A DNA stretch of 64,000 nt from Gemmatimonadota bacterium (GTDB taxonomy: Bacteria > Gemmatimonadota > Gemmatimonadetes > Gemmatimonadales > GWC2-71-9): assembly GCA_029863245.1 (NCBI GenBank), contig JAOTVV010000002.1, positions 124,001-188,000 of the forward strand, written 5' to 3'. Positions within the stretch are counted from its first letter, which is position 1, and each line of letters begins with the position of its first letter. The notes beneath the pieces are model-generated. The model saw only the letters and a list, made by a program, of their open reading frames with translations. It had not been told where the DNA came from and did no database searches. Shown in pieces: positions 20,953-30,200 of the stretch. Position numbers and translations under genes: made by a program.

Positions 20953-21662
20953 TGCCCGAGCACCCTCCGCTGGTCGGCAAACAGCTGCCGGATCCCACCC
21001 TGGGCCAGGTCGAGCATGTGTTCCAGCTCGGCCCGGGCAAAGGGGCTGCCCTCGGAGCTGCCCTGAACCTCGACGAACTTGTCGGGCTCCCGCATGACGA
21101 CGTTGGCGTCCACGTCGGCCGACCTGTCCTCCGCGTAGTCCAGGTCGAGGCAGGCCTGACCGCCCACCACACCCACCGAGACGGCGGCGACCAGGCCGGC
21201 GAAGGGGTTCGTGACCCCGGCACGCTCGGCCACCCACGCACACGCATCTGCTAGGGCCACGGCACCACCGGTGATGGCGGCGGTCCGCGTTCCGCCGTCG
21301 GCCTGGAGTACGTCACAGTCGACGGTGATGGTGCGTTGCCCGAAGTCGAACCCTCGGAGCGCCGACCGGAGACTGCGCCCGATAAGCCGTTGGATCTCTG
21401 CGGTGCGGCCGCCCGGCCCCCGCCGTTCGCGCTGGGATCGCTCGGTGGTGGCGCGTGGCAGCATGGCGTATTCGGCGGTCACCCAGCCCAGCCCACTCCC
21501 CCGCCGCCATCCGGGAACCCCGTCTTCAACGCTGGCCGTGCACAGCACCACGGTGCCGCCAAACCTCACGAGACAGGAGCCCTCGGCGTACGGGTTCACG
21601 CCGCGCTCGAGGGTGACGGGACGCATTGCATCGACGGTCCGGCCATCGGGACGCGGCCCCAT
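20949..21662 (-). CDS. rph: Ribonuclease PH
   Basis: A 237-residue phosphorolytic 3' exoribonuclease that trims tRNA and rRNA ends. Visible are [50 protein letters not shown] and [20 protein letters not shown], which include the phosphate and metal site residues. The length is normal and no truncation is apparent. Its ATG shares one base with the antiporter stop (TGATG), and its stop overlaps rdgB. Confidence 0.96.
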   Translation of the reverse strand: MGPRPDGRTVDAMRPVTLERGVNPYAEGSCLVRFGGTVVLCTASVEDGVPGWRRGSGLGWVTAEYAMLPRATTERSQRERRGPGGRTAEIQRLIGRSLRSALRGFDFGQRTITVDCDVLQADGGTRTAAITGGAVALADACAWVAERAGVTNPFAGLVAAVSVGVVGGQACLDLDYAEDRSADVDANVVMREPDKFVEVQGSSEGSPFARAELEHMLDLAQGGIRQLFADQRRVLGQ

Positions 21663-23044
21663 CAGTCGTCGTCCGGAGGTTTCGGCCGAGGCGGCGGTCG
21701 CTCAACCTGGGGTGGCGACTCGCGTGTGCTTCCCGTCGAGTGCTTCACCCCCCAGCGGCTGAAGGACCACTTGAGGAGCGGCGGGGCAATGAACGTGGTG
21801 CCCATCAGCATGATGACCACGGCGCTGAACAGCTCAGTGTTCACCACGCCGGCCATGAGCCCCATGTTGGCAAAGATGAGTCCCACTTCACCCCGTGGGA
21901 TCATCCCGATACCCACGCCGACGCGATTGAAGGGGATCCAGGGTGCCGCCCAGCCCGCGACGATCTTGCCAATGACCGCAATCACGAACAGCGCCCCGCC
22001 GATCAGCAGCACCGAGACATTCTCGGGGTTCGTCGGGTCGAGCAAGCTCACGTCGAATTTGGCCCCGATACTGAGGAAGAACACCGGAGTGAAGATGTCT
22101 GCCACCGGCTTGATGCGGCTGCTGATCACGTCGAACTGGTTGGTCCCCGACAGGATGAGGCCCGCGGCGAAGGCGCCGATGATCATGGCGAGCCCGACGC
22201 GATCGGCGGCCGCGGCCATGAGGAGGAGAAAGGCGAAGGCCGAGACCAGCAGCATGCCGCGCACCTGCATCTGGTCCAGCAACCCGAACACCCGAGGGGC
22301 AAGCAGCAGTCCGATCCCCACCGCAGCCACCAGGAAACCGATGGCTACGACCACCGACCGACTGACCGACAGGACGGAGATGGCGCTGCCGGCCACCAGC
22401 GACGACACCAGTCCGAGTAGCACGATACCCATGATGTCGTCGATCACCGCCGCGCCGATGATGAGGCGGGCCTCGACCGAGTGCATGAGACGCAAATCTT
22501 GGAGTACACGGGCCGTGATGCCGACCGAAGTTGCCGTGAGCGTGGCGCCCAGGAAGATGGCCGTCGTGGTGGGCGAGGCATGGTTGAGCGACGGATCGAT
22601 GAACGGGGCCATCCAGAACAGAACTCCCCCGACCATCGGTACGAGCACCCCCACTGCGGCGATAGAGAAGGCGCCGCCGCCCACGCGAAACATCTGTTTG
22701 AGATCCGTCTCAAGGCCGATCTCGAACAGCAGCACGACGACGCCGATTTCGGCAAAGATCGTAACCACTTCGGTGACCGGATTGTCGGGCGACGTCGGGA
22801 TGACGCCAAGCACGCTCGCGCCGAGAACGATCCCGGCGATCAGTTCGCCGAGCACGGCCGGCTGGCCGATGCGCTCGAACAGCTCACCGGAGAACTTCCC
22901 CGCCACCAGCATCACGGCAAAGACCACGAAGACGCTCACCAAGAGCCCGGCCCCGTGTCCACCGCCTTCCTGCGCCGCCCAGAGGGGCGACGCCGCCGCC
23001 AACTGGAGCACTACGGCGGCTCCCACACCGCGTCGAATGGTCAT
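21662..23044 (-). CDS. Cation:proton antiporter (CPA2/KefB-type membrane domain)
   Basis: A 460-residue protein with an N-terminal signal-like helix and about 12-13 membrane helices. [16 protein letters not shown] near residue 75, [11 protein letters not shown] near 105 and [16 protein letters not shown] near 210 fit the CPA2 Na+/H+ or K+/H+ exchanger family, with the DD pair in the ion site. The C-terminal tail (about 30 residues) is short and proline-rich, without a TrkA-N domain, so it is not a full KefB/C. Ion specificity cannot be judged. It sits between an envelope gene and rph in the same array. Confidence 0.88.
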   Translation of the reverse strand: MTIRRGVGAAVVLQLAAASPLWAAQEGGGHGAGLLVSVFVVFAVMLVAGKFSGELFERIGQPAVLGELIAGIVLGASVLGVIPTSPDNPVTEVVTIFAEIGVVVLLFEIGLETDLKQMFRVGGGAFSIAAVGVLVPMVGGVLFWMAPFIDPSLNHASPTTTAIFLGATLTATSVGITARVLQDLRLMHSVEARLIIGAAVIDDIMGIVLLGLVSSLVAGSAISVLSVSRSVVVAIGFLVAAVGIGLLLAPRVFGLLDQMQVRGMLLVSAFAFLLLMAAAADRVGLAMIIGAFAAGLILSGTNQFDVISSRIKPVADIFTPVFFLSIGAKFDVSLLDPTNPENVSVLLIGGALFVIAVIGKIVAGWAAPWIPFNRVGVGIGMIPRGEVGLIFANMGLMAGVVNTELFSAVVIMLMGTTFIAPPLLKWSFSRWGVKHSTGSTRESPPQVERPPPRPKPPDDD

Positions 23045-23061
23045 CGTGTCAGCGTACCGTG

Positions 23062-23430
23062 TCAGAGCTTGGCCCGGGCCTCGGGCCGGAAGGTGTATGT
23101 GTAGGTGGAGAAGGGAAGGTCGAGCATCACGTCATACGTGGTGGACACTCGAATCTCCCGAGGGCGAGCGGTCCGCCTGATGGTGAGCTTGCGGGCCGCG
23201 GGAGGGAGACCCAGCGCTTCGATCTTATTGAGCACGCGCCGTCGGATTTCCACGTCCTCGATCGTCGAAGCAAACTGAACCGTCGATTTCATCTCGTCGA
23301 GCAACTGAAGATAGCGGAACACGTGCCCGCCGATCGGGATCCCATAGTACAGCACCGCCGCAAGCACCACGATCCAGAGCAGACATCCCCGCTTGCTCGC
23401 GCCCCGGGCGGAACCCAGCGATCGCCTCAC
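23062..23430 (-). CDS. Single-pass membrane protein of unknown function
   Basis: A 122-residue protein. The GTG start at 23430 overlaps the LptE stop by four bases (GTGA). A basic start (RRSLGSARGASKR) leads to one membrane helix (GCLLWIVVLAAVLYYGIPI) and then a soluble part with a mixed alpha/beta pattern (IEDVEIRRRVLNKIEALGLP, STTYDVMLDLPFSTYTYTF). The overall form recalls DUF4845-type anchors, but I would not assign it. Position in the lptE-antiporter array suggests an envelope role. Confidence 0.6.
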   Translation of the reverse strand: MRRSLGSARGASKRGCLLWIVVLAAVLYYGIPIGGHVFRYLQLLDEMKSTVQFASTIEDVEIRRRVLNKIEALGLPPAARKLTIRRTARPREIRVSTTYDVMLDLPFSTYTYTFRPEARAKL

Positions 23431-23915
23431 CACTGGGACTGGGCTCCGTCCACGATGTCGGCGACGAGCTTCTCGAGGGCAACCTTCCGCCCGTCGGCCT
23501 CCTGCGGCGGTTGATATTCCCCGTCCACCGAGAGTCCCGATCGCTGCCACAGCACTCGGCCCTCACGCTGGTCGAAGATCTCGATGTTGATCATGAGCCG
23601 TATGCGTCGTCGCGTGACCTGCACCGCCCCAGCGACGCCCGGCTGCTGGGACAGAAGCAGGTCCGGCTCGTACCGCACGATGGCGCCGCGCACGACGGCG
23701 TCGGCGCTGGCCTCCGACGCCTGCCGGAGACCGAGGCGGCGTTCCATTGCCTCCTGCACCGCGTCCGCGACTTCCTGGACGAGGATGGGTTCGGCGGTCT
23801 GGTTGTCGAAGGGGAGAATGGCGACGGTCTTAATGTTGCCGGGCAAGCCGCCGCCGGCGAACCCATAGAGGCACGCCGACACCGCAAGCGCCGTCACGCC
23901 CAGGAGCCCTATCAG
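23427..23915 (-). CDS. lptE: LptE-like LPS-assembly lipoprotein
   Basis: About 162 residues. LIGLLGVTALAVSACLYG gives a signal with lipobox, then TVAILPFDNQTAEPILVQEVADAV and VTRRRIRLMINIEIFDQREGRVLW, typical of the LptE fold that plugs LptD in the outer membrane. The start is uncertain. No ATG, GTG or TTG sits near the upstream stop at 23917; the CTG at 23915 is the best placed, and the frame has an ATG only at 24020, deep inside the previous gene. Upstream gene and this one are nearly contiguous. No LptD is in the window. Confidence 0.78.
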   Translation of the reverse strand: MIGLLGVTALAVSACLYGFAGGGLPGNIKTVAILPFDNQTAEPILVQEVADAVQEAMERRLGLRQASEASADAVVRGAIVRYEPDLLLSQQPGVAGAVQVTRRRIRLMINIEIFDQREGRVLWQRSGLSVDGEYQPPQEADGRKVALEKLVADIVDGAQSQW

Positions 23916-23916
23916 C

Positions 23917-24639
23917 TCACGGCTCTTTCCAGATACTCGGCTCGACCTGGCGGACAGTTTCGATTGCCTCCACGGTGAAGTGCACGAAGCTCGCGGACCC
24001 CGGGAACACCATCCGCGCACTCAGCGGACGAAGGACGGAATCGGCGTACTCGACTTGCACCGTTCCGACCACCTCCCCCAGGCGTCGCATCTCCGCCCCG
24101 AGGCTCGCAGCGGGCTTCCCCTGCGTCAAGACGAACGTCAGCGTGTCGGTGCCGGACGCATAGCGCCACCGTCGCACGCTTCCCGCCTCGTCGCCGGACA
24201 CCGATGCTTCTGGGTGCGGGCTAGGCACGATCCCGAGCGCCGTCCAGAAGAGGGGTGCCACCCTGATCAGCTGCTCGACGTCGTCCTGTGGCCGCGACCA
24301 GAGGATCTCGTCACCCACGATCACCGCGGCACCCGACCGCCCGAAGGGGGCGCGATAGTCGAACCGCACCGAATCGGGCGGCACGAAGACGACCGCCGCA
24401 CGTCCTCGCGCCGACCCCTGCTGCGTCTGGTAGGTCCACCGCAGATCGTAGCGCAACGGCTCGACCGGCTGATGCGGGGCGAGCCACTCGGTCAGCAGCT
24501 CCTCCGAGACCGGCGGAAGACCGGCCGGCGCGAGCGGCGTGGTGCGAACACCGCACCCCCCGGCGACCATCATCAGCAGCAGGGCACCGGCATAATAGGG
24601 CACCCGTGTCGGGCGGTCAAGCGCAAGCCGTTGCTGCAT
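23917..24639 (-). CDS. Outer-membrane lipoprotein, LolB/DUF4292-like fold
   Basis: A 240-residue protein with a signal and lipobox ALLLMMVAGGCG (cysteine about residue 29). The body has repeated beta-strand phrases (RYDLRWTYQTQQGSARGRAA, VRFDYRAPFGRSGAAVIVGD, PLSARMVFPGSASFVHFTVE) that fit a LolA/LolB-like half-barrel, the fold that binds lipid acyl chains. I do not claim LolB by name. ATG at 24639 shares a base with the barrel-protein stop. It probably works with LptE or the Lol system in envelope biogenesis. Confidence 0.65.
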   Translation of the reverse strand: MQQRLALDRPTRVPYYAGALLLMMVAGGCGVRTTPLAPAGLPPVSEELLTEWLAPHQPVEPLRYDLRWTYQTQQGSARGRAAVVFVPPDSVRFDYRAPFGRSGAAVIVGDEILWSRPQDDVEQLIRVAPLFWTALGIVPSPHPEASVSGDEAGSVRRWRYASGTDTLTFVLTQGKPAASLGAEMRRLGEVVGTVQVEYADSVLRPLSARMVFPGSASFVHFTVEAIETVRQVEPSIWKEP

Positions 24640-27476
24640 CAGTAGTTAAATCCAAAGAAGAAATCGGTGAACCAGCGGTTCTCCTCGATCGGCGGCAGAG
24701 CATATCCAAAGGTGTCGCCGAAGGCAAACCGCCAGCCCATATCCAACCGCAGGACCACCGCGAATCCCAACGGCAGTCTGAGGCCGAAGCCGCCACTGCC
24801 GATCACACTGCGCCCAACCGAAGGCTCGTTCCACGCCCCGCCGGCGTCCAGGAAGAGCGCGCCCTGGACGCCCGGGAACCGCACGGCACCAAACGGGAAT
24901 CCCAGCGTCAGGTAGTTGGTGATCGGGAAACGCAGCTCTTGGTTCAGCAAGAAGGCCCGCGAGCCTCCCACGTTCCCGATGCGGGGGTAGCCGCGGAGCC
25001 CCCACGGGCCGCCGATGGCCACGCGGCGTGGTCGGCTCCCGTCCGAGTAGAACCCGATCGCGCGCAGGGCGTACGCCGTTTGCAGACCGAGCCGGTGATA
25101 CGTCCGGTAGTCCAGCGAGACCTGCCATGAGTCGAACCGGCCGTTGGTGAGATCGTTGGTGATGCCCGCCGACAGGTTGGTGCGAGTGCCATCGATCGGT
25201 CCGCTTGGCAGCCACAGCGAGTTGTCGTGGACGTAGCTCACGTAGTTCGACGCGAGCCATCCGACGCGCCGTTGGTCGCCTTCTACGAAGGAGGCGAAAT
25301 CGAACCGATCCGAGTGCTCGAACCGAACCGCAGCCCCGATCCGCCTGAACCGCGACAGCGGCCAGCGGACGTCGGCAAACACCCCATACGACGTCTCTTC
25401 GTACAGGGCCGAGAAGTCCGCGCTGGTGAACAAGCCGCGCAGGCGGAACGCCCCGACCCCCCAGTTCAACCGACGCTTCCGATTCAGGTAGAGGGCAGAC
25501 GCGTTGACGTTGTCGATGAGGTTCCCGAAATTCTGCGACTGGAACGTGGCAGCGGTCACGTACAGGAGATGGTCGCTCAAGAGATCGGAGAATTGAAACA
25601 CCACACCCTGCACCGACCCGATGCCAGGGGCCACCAACGCGTCGCCGAAGGCGAAATCCAACCGAAGTCCCGGCTCGTACGGCAGCGGCTCCGCGGCCGC
25701 GTACGGCGACGTCGTCAACTCGGGCCAACGCCACGGAGCCGTGTCGATGCTGTCGGAAAGCGTGATCACGGCCCCATCGTCGAGTCCCACCCGTTCGGGA
25801 GGCGCACGATACACGCGGAGCGTGAGATCACCGAACGCGCTGAAGATGAGACTGCGCTCATCGGGGAGCCACTGCGGATCGAACACGCTGGTCAGTGTGT
25901 TGCTCTCGCGTCGCCCCGTCCCGGTCGAGTCCACTGAGTAGATGTCCGACACGCCGAGCCGGTCGGACGTGAAGTAGACCCGTCCGTTTGGGGCCCAGCG
26001 GGGCTGCTGGTCGCGCCACGCTCCGTAGGTGAGGTGCCGGATAGCCGCACGCTCCAGGTCCAACACGAAGAGGTTCAGGGCACCGTCTGGTCCGTACGAC
26101 GTGCGATCGGAGCTGAACACCAGTGCGCGCCCTTCCGGATCGAACGACGGGTCGAGGTCTTGGTACCGATCGTCGGTGAGACGCTCGAGCCGCCCCCCGT
26201 CGATCCAGAGCCTGTAGAGATCGGAGTACCCCGCGTCGCTCAGTCCGCTGAACGCGATGCTCAGACCGTCCGGCGCCCACGCCGGCGACAGGATCGACAC
26301 CAGATCCGGAAAGCGGTAGCGACCGGCCACGCGGCTCTCGGCGAGATCCCAGAAGAAGAGAGCATCGCGATCGAGGTATCGGGAGGAGAACACCACGACG
26401 CCATCCCGCACGTCCAGTCGTGACGCCAGACTGTGGAACGACTCGAACTGCGCGGATCGCTCGCCCCTCACCACCACGTCCCGCTCCCTCGGTTTGTCCC
26501 ACGAGCCTCGGTAGATGTTCATGTAGCCCGTGGTTGGCGAGAGAAACAGGTACCGCAGGACGGAATCGGTATGTTGCCGGTAGGTGACCGGCTTGATGGC
26601 CAGGTCGGCTAGCACCTCGGCTCCGACGCTCAGCGGTCGCCGGTCGGTGATTTCCGGGTAGTAGGCCCGCTGGAAGTGGTAGCGCAGCTCGCTCTCCAAC
26701 TCCTCGATCGACACGCCATACACCGCTTCCAGCGCGTCGTCGAACGTGGAGTACCGCCACAGATCCCGATAGAGGACCTGCACCCGCCAATCACCGTACA
26801 GCTCGGCCAGCCAGCGGTGGACAGCGCCGCCGATCGGATAGACCACGCCGCTCGTGACGAGCGAGAGACGCCGCAGGCTCGGCATGTTGCCGGCAATTGT
26901 GAGATCCCTGAGCAGGGTCTCGTCGAGCGCGTCCTCGCCCGCCGACCAGAACTCGGCGAGCCCTTCGGTCCACCACAAGGGGATCGGGGGAATACGGGAG
27001 CGCGGCGAGCGCACGCGCACCTCGGCGACCACACTGAGTTGGAATGCGTGGACCAGCTCATGCCGCAGCGTGTGTCTGAACTCGAAGTAGTTGCCGTTGA
27101 ACGGGACGGCTATCCGTCGCTTCAAGAACTCCGTGACGCCGAGAATTCCCTCCGGTGGAATGAAGGGGAGGATGTTGGTCTGTTCGAAGTCGGCGTGCAG
27201 GGCGTAAATGATGACCGGGATCCGCCGCCGCGGCGTGTGCCCGAACTTCCGCTCGAGGACGTGAACGCTCTCTTCCGCATACGCGAGCGCCAGTGTCGCG
27301 AGCTCGTCTTCCTCAGGATAGTAGTAGAGGTCGACATGATCGCCGCGGAGCACCTGCCACTTGAAATCGCGGTATTGGACTTTGTTCTGTCCGAAGTAGC
27401 CGAGTTGGGCGTGGGTCGGCGCCGCACTCGCGAGCAGCACGAGCGTCGCGACGACTACCGCTCCCCTGCCCTTCAC
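24639..27476 (-). CDS. Secreted gluzincin peptidase / TolB-like propeller / Omp85-like barrel fusion
   Basis: A 945-residue protein. The GTG start at 27476 is one base past the previous stop and gives a signal peptide (VVVATLVLLASAAPTHAQ). Residues 30-270 are a peptidase-MA-like domain with HELVH (139-143) and the downstream glutamate in WWTEGLAEF, a zinc metallopeptidase site. Residues 330-620 contain repeats with WAPDGLSIAFSG, DPEGRALVFSSDR and WAPNGRVYFTSDR, a TolB/PD40 propeller. The last 300 residues have barrel strands with GGPWGLRGYPR and end in FFFGFNY, as in Omp85-type surface antigens. The frame extends upstream but across the HEAT gene. Substrate unknown. Confidence 0.82.
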   Translation of the reverse strand: MKGRGAVVVATLVLLASAAPTHAQLGYFGQNKVQYRDFKWQVLRGDHVDLYYYPEEDELATLALAYAEESVHVLERKFGHTPRRRIPVIIYALHADFEQTNILPFIPPEGILGVTEFLKRRIAVPFNGNYFEFRHTLRHELVHAFQLSVVAEVRVRSPRSRIPPIPLWWTEGLAEFWSAGEDALDETLLRDLTIAGNMPSLRRLSLVTSGVVYPIGGAVHRWLAELYGDWRVQVLYRDLWRYSTFDDALEAVYGVSIEELESELRYHFQRAYYPEITDRRPLSVGAEVLADLAIKPVTYRQHTDSVLRYLFLSPTTGYMNIYRGSWDKPRERDVVVRGERSAQFESFHSLASRLDVRDGVVVFSSRYLDRDALFFWDLAESRVAGRYRFPDLVSILSPAWAPDGLSIAFSGLSDAGYSDLYRLWIDGGRLERLTDDRYQDLDPSFDPEGRALVFSSDRTSYGPDGALNLFVLDLERAAIRHLTYGAWRDQQPRWAPNGRVYFTSDRLGVSDIYSVDSTGTGRRESNTLTSVFDPQWLPDERSLIFSAFGDLTLRVYRAPPERVGLDDGAVITLSDSIDTAPWRWPELTTSPYAAAEPLPYEPGLRLDFAFGDALVAPGIGSVQGVVFQFSDLLSDHLLYVTAATFQSQNFGNLIDNVNASALYLNRKRRLNWGVGAFRLRGLFTSADFSALYEETSYGVFADVRWPLSRFRRIGAAVRFEHSDRFDFASFVEGDQRRVGWLASNYVSYVHDNSLWLPSGPIDGTRTNLSAGITNDLTNGRFDSWQVSLDYRTYHRLGLQTAYALRAIGFYSDGSRPRRVAIGGPWGLRGYPRIGNVGGSRAFLLNQELRFPITNYLTLGFPFGAVRFPGVQGALFLDAGGAWNEPSVGRSVIGSGGFGLRLPLGFAVVLRLDMGWRFAFGDTFGYALPPIEENRWFTDFFFGFNY

Positions 27477-27477
27477 G

Positions 27478-29553
27478 TCACCGCCTCCGGACCGTGCGAA
27501 TGCGGTCGCCCTGCGTGGTGCGTCGCAGCACCTCCATGCCTTCCTGCACGACGCCGAAGACGGTGTAGGTGCCGTCCAGATGGGGCTGGGACGCGAGTGC
27601 GATGAAGAACTGACTGCCGCCGGTATCCGGGCCCGACAGGGCCATACCCACAGTGCCCGTTTCGTACCGCCGTCGATTGACCTCGTCACGCTGCGCGAAC
27701 CCGGGTCCACCCCAACCGTCGCCCCGCGGGTCGCCACCCTGCACCACGAAGTCTGGCACAACCCGATGCCAGGACGTCCCGTCGAAATACCCACGGTTCA
27801 CGAGCTCGAGTAACGCATTGACCGTCATGGGCGCATCCGCAGCGTAGAGCGCGATGACGATGGCCCCGCGCTCCGTATCGAGGAGCAAACTCGGCAGGGT
27901 GCCGTTTCGCTCGGCCGGCAGCAGCAGCGAACGGGCGATGGCACGGTAATCGTCGATGTCCCTCCCAGTCGCGGTCGGGTAGGCCGGGCCCCAGCGCCGT
28001 GCCGCTACACTCAGGTGGCGCTCGGCGGAACGCCGAACCAGGTAGTCGTCACAGGTCGGGAATCGAGAAAGGAAGCGATCTTCGACCGTATACGCCGGTG
28101 TCGGACCAAGGGCGGCAACGGCTCCGAGCGCTTCGACGACCGCAATACGGGCATCGGGCACGGGGTCTCGCTGAGCGCGCGCGTACGCCTCGACGAGCGC
28201 GGCGATATCTGTCGGTGACGGTGCGTCACGCACGGCATTGGCCGCGAGCGCCCGGACCACTGGGTCCAGGTGAGATAGCAGCTCCGGCGCAAGCTCTCGT
28301 GCCCAACTGCTGTCGGCTCGGCTCAGCGCCGTGAGCGCTGCGGCCGCGACCCGTCCGTCCGCGTCGCCGAGCAGTCGCTCGAGCCATGCAATCGCCGTGT
28401 CGCCGCTGAGCACGCCGAGCGCCGCTGCCCCTGAAGCCCGTAGCTGCCAATCCGAGTCGGTGATCCACGCCGCCGCACGGCGGATGGCCGTGGCGCGGTC
28501 GAGTCGCGAGAGCCCCAAGAGCGCTTCGCGGCGAATCGCAAAGACCCGATCTCGCTCCGCCTCGAGCAGCCCGGCCCGCGCTCCATTGCCCCCCAGCCGG
28601 CCGAGCGCAGCCACTGCCTGGACGCGTGCGTTGACGTCCGGATCCCCGAGATGATCGAGCGCCGACCCGGTGAGCTCCGGATCGCCATATGTTGCCAGCG
28701 CACGCAGCGCCTGGATGCGGACTCCGGCATCCTCGTCGTCGGTGAGCCGGCTCACGACCTGCCCCACTGCGGCGCGTCCGAGGTTGGCCGAATCCGCAAA
28801 GGCCGCCGTGAGTGCCTGCACCGCAACGGCGCGGATCCGCCCATCGGTGTCGTTCGTGGCGTTGAGCAATACCCCGCCGGCGTCCGGGGCGCGGAGCCGC
28901 GCGAGGGAGTAGATGGCACGCCTGCGCACCTCGGGGGCTTCCAAAGCCGCGAGTCGCCGGAGGGTGGCTACGGGCGCGGCCGCACCCAGGCGCCATGCTT
29001 CCCCCACTGCTCGCACCGCAATAGCCGGAGCGGCACCCGACTCGAGCCCGCTCAACGATTGGGTGAGGAACTCGTCGAAGGCTCGGCTTGCCTCGGACCC
29101 TCCGATCATTGCGAGCGCCGTGGCGGCCTCCGTCCCGGCCGTCCCGGGGGACCGCAGCAGCGCGAGCGCTCGGTCGCGAAGCGGGGGCACCGCTTCCGGG
29201 TCGCCGAGCAGACCCAGGGCAAACGCCGCCTCTTCCTGAACCGTGCTGTCGACGTCGGCCAGCAACTCGACCAACAGCGGCGTGCCGGCGGTGGCCTCGA
29301 TGCGACCGATGGCAAGCGCGGCGTGCCGGCGCACGACGGGGTCGGGGTACCGAGCCGCCGCGGCGAGTAACGCTTGGTCGAAACGACGTGCGTCTTCCGC
29401 CGCCAGAATGCCGGCGAGTTGATCGACGACTGCCTCGTCCTGGGCGAGGACGGGGGTCGCGAGCAGCAGGGAGATGAGAACGCTAGAGACGCACCGGATC
29501 GGGGATAGGCACCAGCTTGGCGCGGATCTCCGGAGGAATCGTCGTGAGCACAT
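27478..29553 (-). CDS. HEAT-repeat protein with C-terminal cyclophilin domain
   Basis: A 691-residue exported protein (signal SSVLISLLLATPVLAQ). Residues 45-520 consist of about 14 HEAT-type helical repeats (RHAALAIGRIEATAG, QEEAAFALGLLGDPEA and similar). Residues 545-690 are a cyclophilin peptidyl-prolyl isomerase: IVIALYAADAPMTVNALL, GYFDGTSWHRVVPDFVVQGG, GMALSGPDTGGSQFFIALA. The repeats probably hold client proteins while the isomerase acts in the periplasm. The start at 29553 is uncertain: it overlaps the thioesterase gene by 71 bases, but no ATG/GTG/TTG lies nearer the signal peptide. Confidence 0.83.
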   Translation of the reverse strand: MCSRRFLRRSAPSWCLSPIRCVSSVLISLLLATPVLAQDEAVVDQLAGILAAEDARRFDQALLAAAARYPDPVVRRHAALAIGRIEATAGTPLLVELLADVDSTVQEEAAFALGLLGDPEAVPPLRDRALALLRSPGTAGTEAATALAMIGGSEASRAFDEFLTQSLSGLESGAAPAIAVRAVGEAWRLGAAAPVATLRRLAALEAPEVRRRAIYSLARLRAPDAGGVLLNATNDTDGRIRAVAVQALTAAFADSANLGRAAVGQVVSRLTDDEDAGVRIQALRALATYGDPELTGSALDHLGDPDVNARVQAVAALGRLGGNGARAGLLEAERDRVFAIRREALLGLSRLDRATAIRRAAAWITDSDWQLRASGAAALGVLSGDTAIAWLERLLGDADGRVAAAALTALSRADSSWARELAPELLSHLDPVVRALAANAVRDAPSPTDIAALVEAYARAQRDPVPDARIAVVEALGAVAALGPTPAYTVEDRFLSRFPTCDDYLVRRSAERHLSVAARRWGPAYPTATGRDIDDYRAIARSLLLPAERNGTLPSLLLDTERGAIVIALYAADAPMTVNALLELVNRGYFDGTSWHRVVPDFVVQGGDPRGDGWGGPGFAQRDEVNRRRYETGTVGMALSGPDTGGSQFFIALASQPHLDGTYTVFGVVQEGMEVLRRTTQGDRIRTVRRR

Positions 29554-29902
29554 AATTCGAATCTACCGCCACCAACGACGTTTGTGCCGTCGCGAGCAGG
29601 ACCCCGTCATCGCACCGCTCGATTGCGTAGCCGAAGGAAACGCGACGACTCGCCACGTCGCGGACCCAACATCGGACCCGAATGAGGTCGTCGAACCGCG
29701 AAGCTTGGCGGAAGCGAACCCGGGCATCGACGACAGGAAGCTTCAGGCCTTGCAGCTCTAGGTCTCGATAGCTTACCCCCCGACGCCGCATGTGATCCGT
29801 GCGCGCGGCCTCGCACCACACCAAATAATGGGAATGATGGGCCACGCCCATTTGATCGGTTTCGGCATACCGCACGCGCAACTCGTACTCTGTTATGTCC
29901 AT
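29483..29902 (-). CDS. Acyl-CoA thioesterase, YbgC/FadM 4HBT family
   Basis: A 139-residue hotdog-fold protein. The signature VRYAETDQMGVAHHSHYLVW has the catalytic aspartate (ETDQMG) and the hydrophobic helix of the 4-hydroxybenzoyl-CoA thioesterase family. The remaining strands (RFRQASRFDDLIRVRCWV, RVSFGYAIERCDDGVLLATA) follow the family pattern. Substrate is unknown; YbgC proteins act on short acyl-CoAs or acyl-ACP at the inner membrane. It lies 23 bases past the last BMC shell gene on the same strand, so it might be cotranscribed, but the assignment to BMC metabolism is weak. Confidence 0.9.
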   Translation of the reverse strand: MDITEYELRVRYAETDQMGVAHHSHYLVWCEAARTDHMRRRGVSYRDLELQGLKLPVVDARVRFRQASRFDDLIRVRCWVRDVASRRVSFGYAIERCDDGVLLATAQTSLVAVDSNYVLTTIPPEIRAKLVPIPDPVRL

Positions 29903-29925
29903 GGTGTGCCCCGGCAGGAACGCTG

Positions 29926-30198
29926 TCAGGTGGCGAGCGCCACCTCGTCCACGACCCCCACGATGACGGCCCGCACGGCACCGGGATCGAGGCCCAGTAT
30001 TTGCCGCGCCCCGTTGCCCTCGTCAAGGACGAGCACGGTGTCTCCGGGCCCGGCCTGCGCGACGTCCACCGCGATATCGTAAACCCCCGTCTCCGCGGCG
30101 TCGAGATCCAGCCGATCCACCAACAGGAGGCGACGACCCTTCAGGTGCGGGATCTTGACGGTCGCGACCACCGTCCCGACGACCTTGCCGATGTACAC
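29926..30198 (-). CDS. BMC-P shell vertex protein (EutN/CcmL family), copy 1
   Basis: A 90-residue pentamer-forming shell protein that caps the vertices of a microcompartment. It opens with YIGKVVGTVVATVKIPHLKG and contains LLLVDRLD and VAQAGPGDTVLVLDEGNGA, ending near IVGVVDEV, the standard EutN/CcmL layout. The start GTG at 30198 follows the previous stop by two bases. It is the most downstream of three BMC-P genes and the last shell gene. Several non-identical vertex proteins are usual in SPU-class loci. Confidence 0.93.
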   Translation of the reverse strand: MYIGKVVGTVVATVKIPHLKGRRLLLVDRLDLDAAETGVYDIAVDVAQAGPGDTVLVLDEGNGARQILGLDPGAVRAVIVGVVDEVALAT

Positions 30199-30200
30199 GG

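Noticed and set aside
21336-23180. A 614-codon plus-strand frame opposite the antiporter gene
   Set aside because: Low-complexity, Ser/Thr/Arg-rich antisense translation typical of high-GC shadows; the minus-strand protein is a known family.
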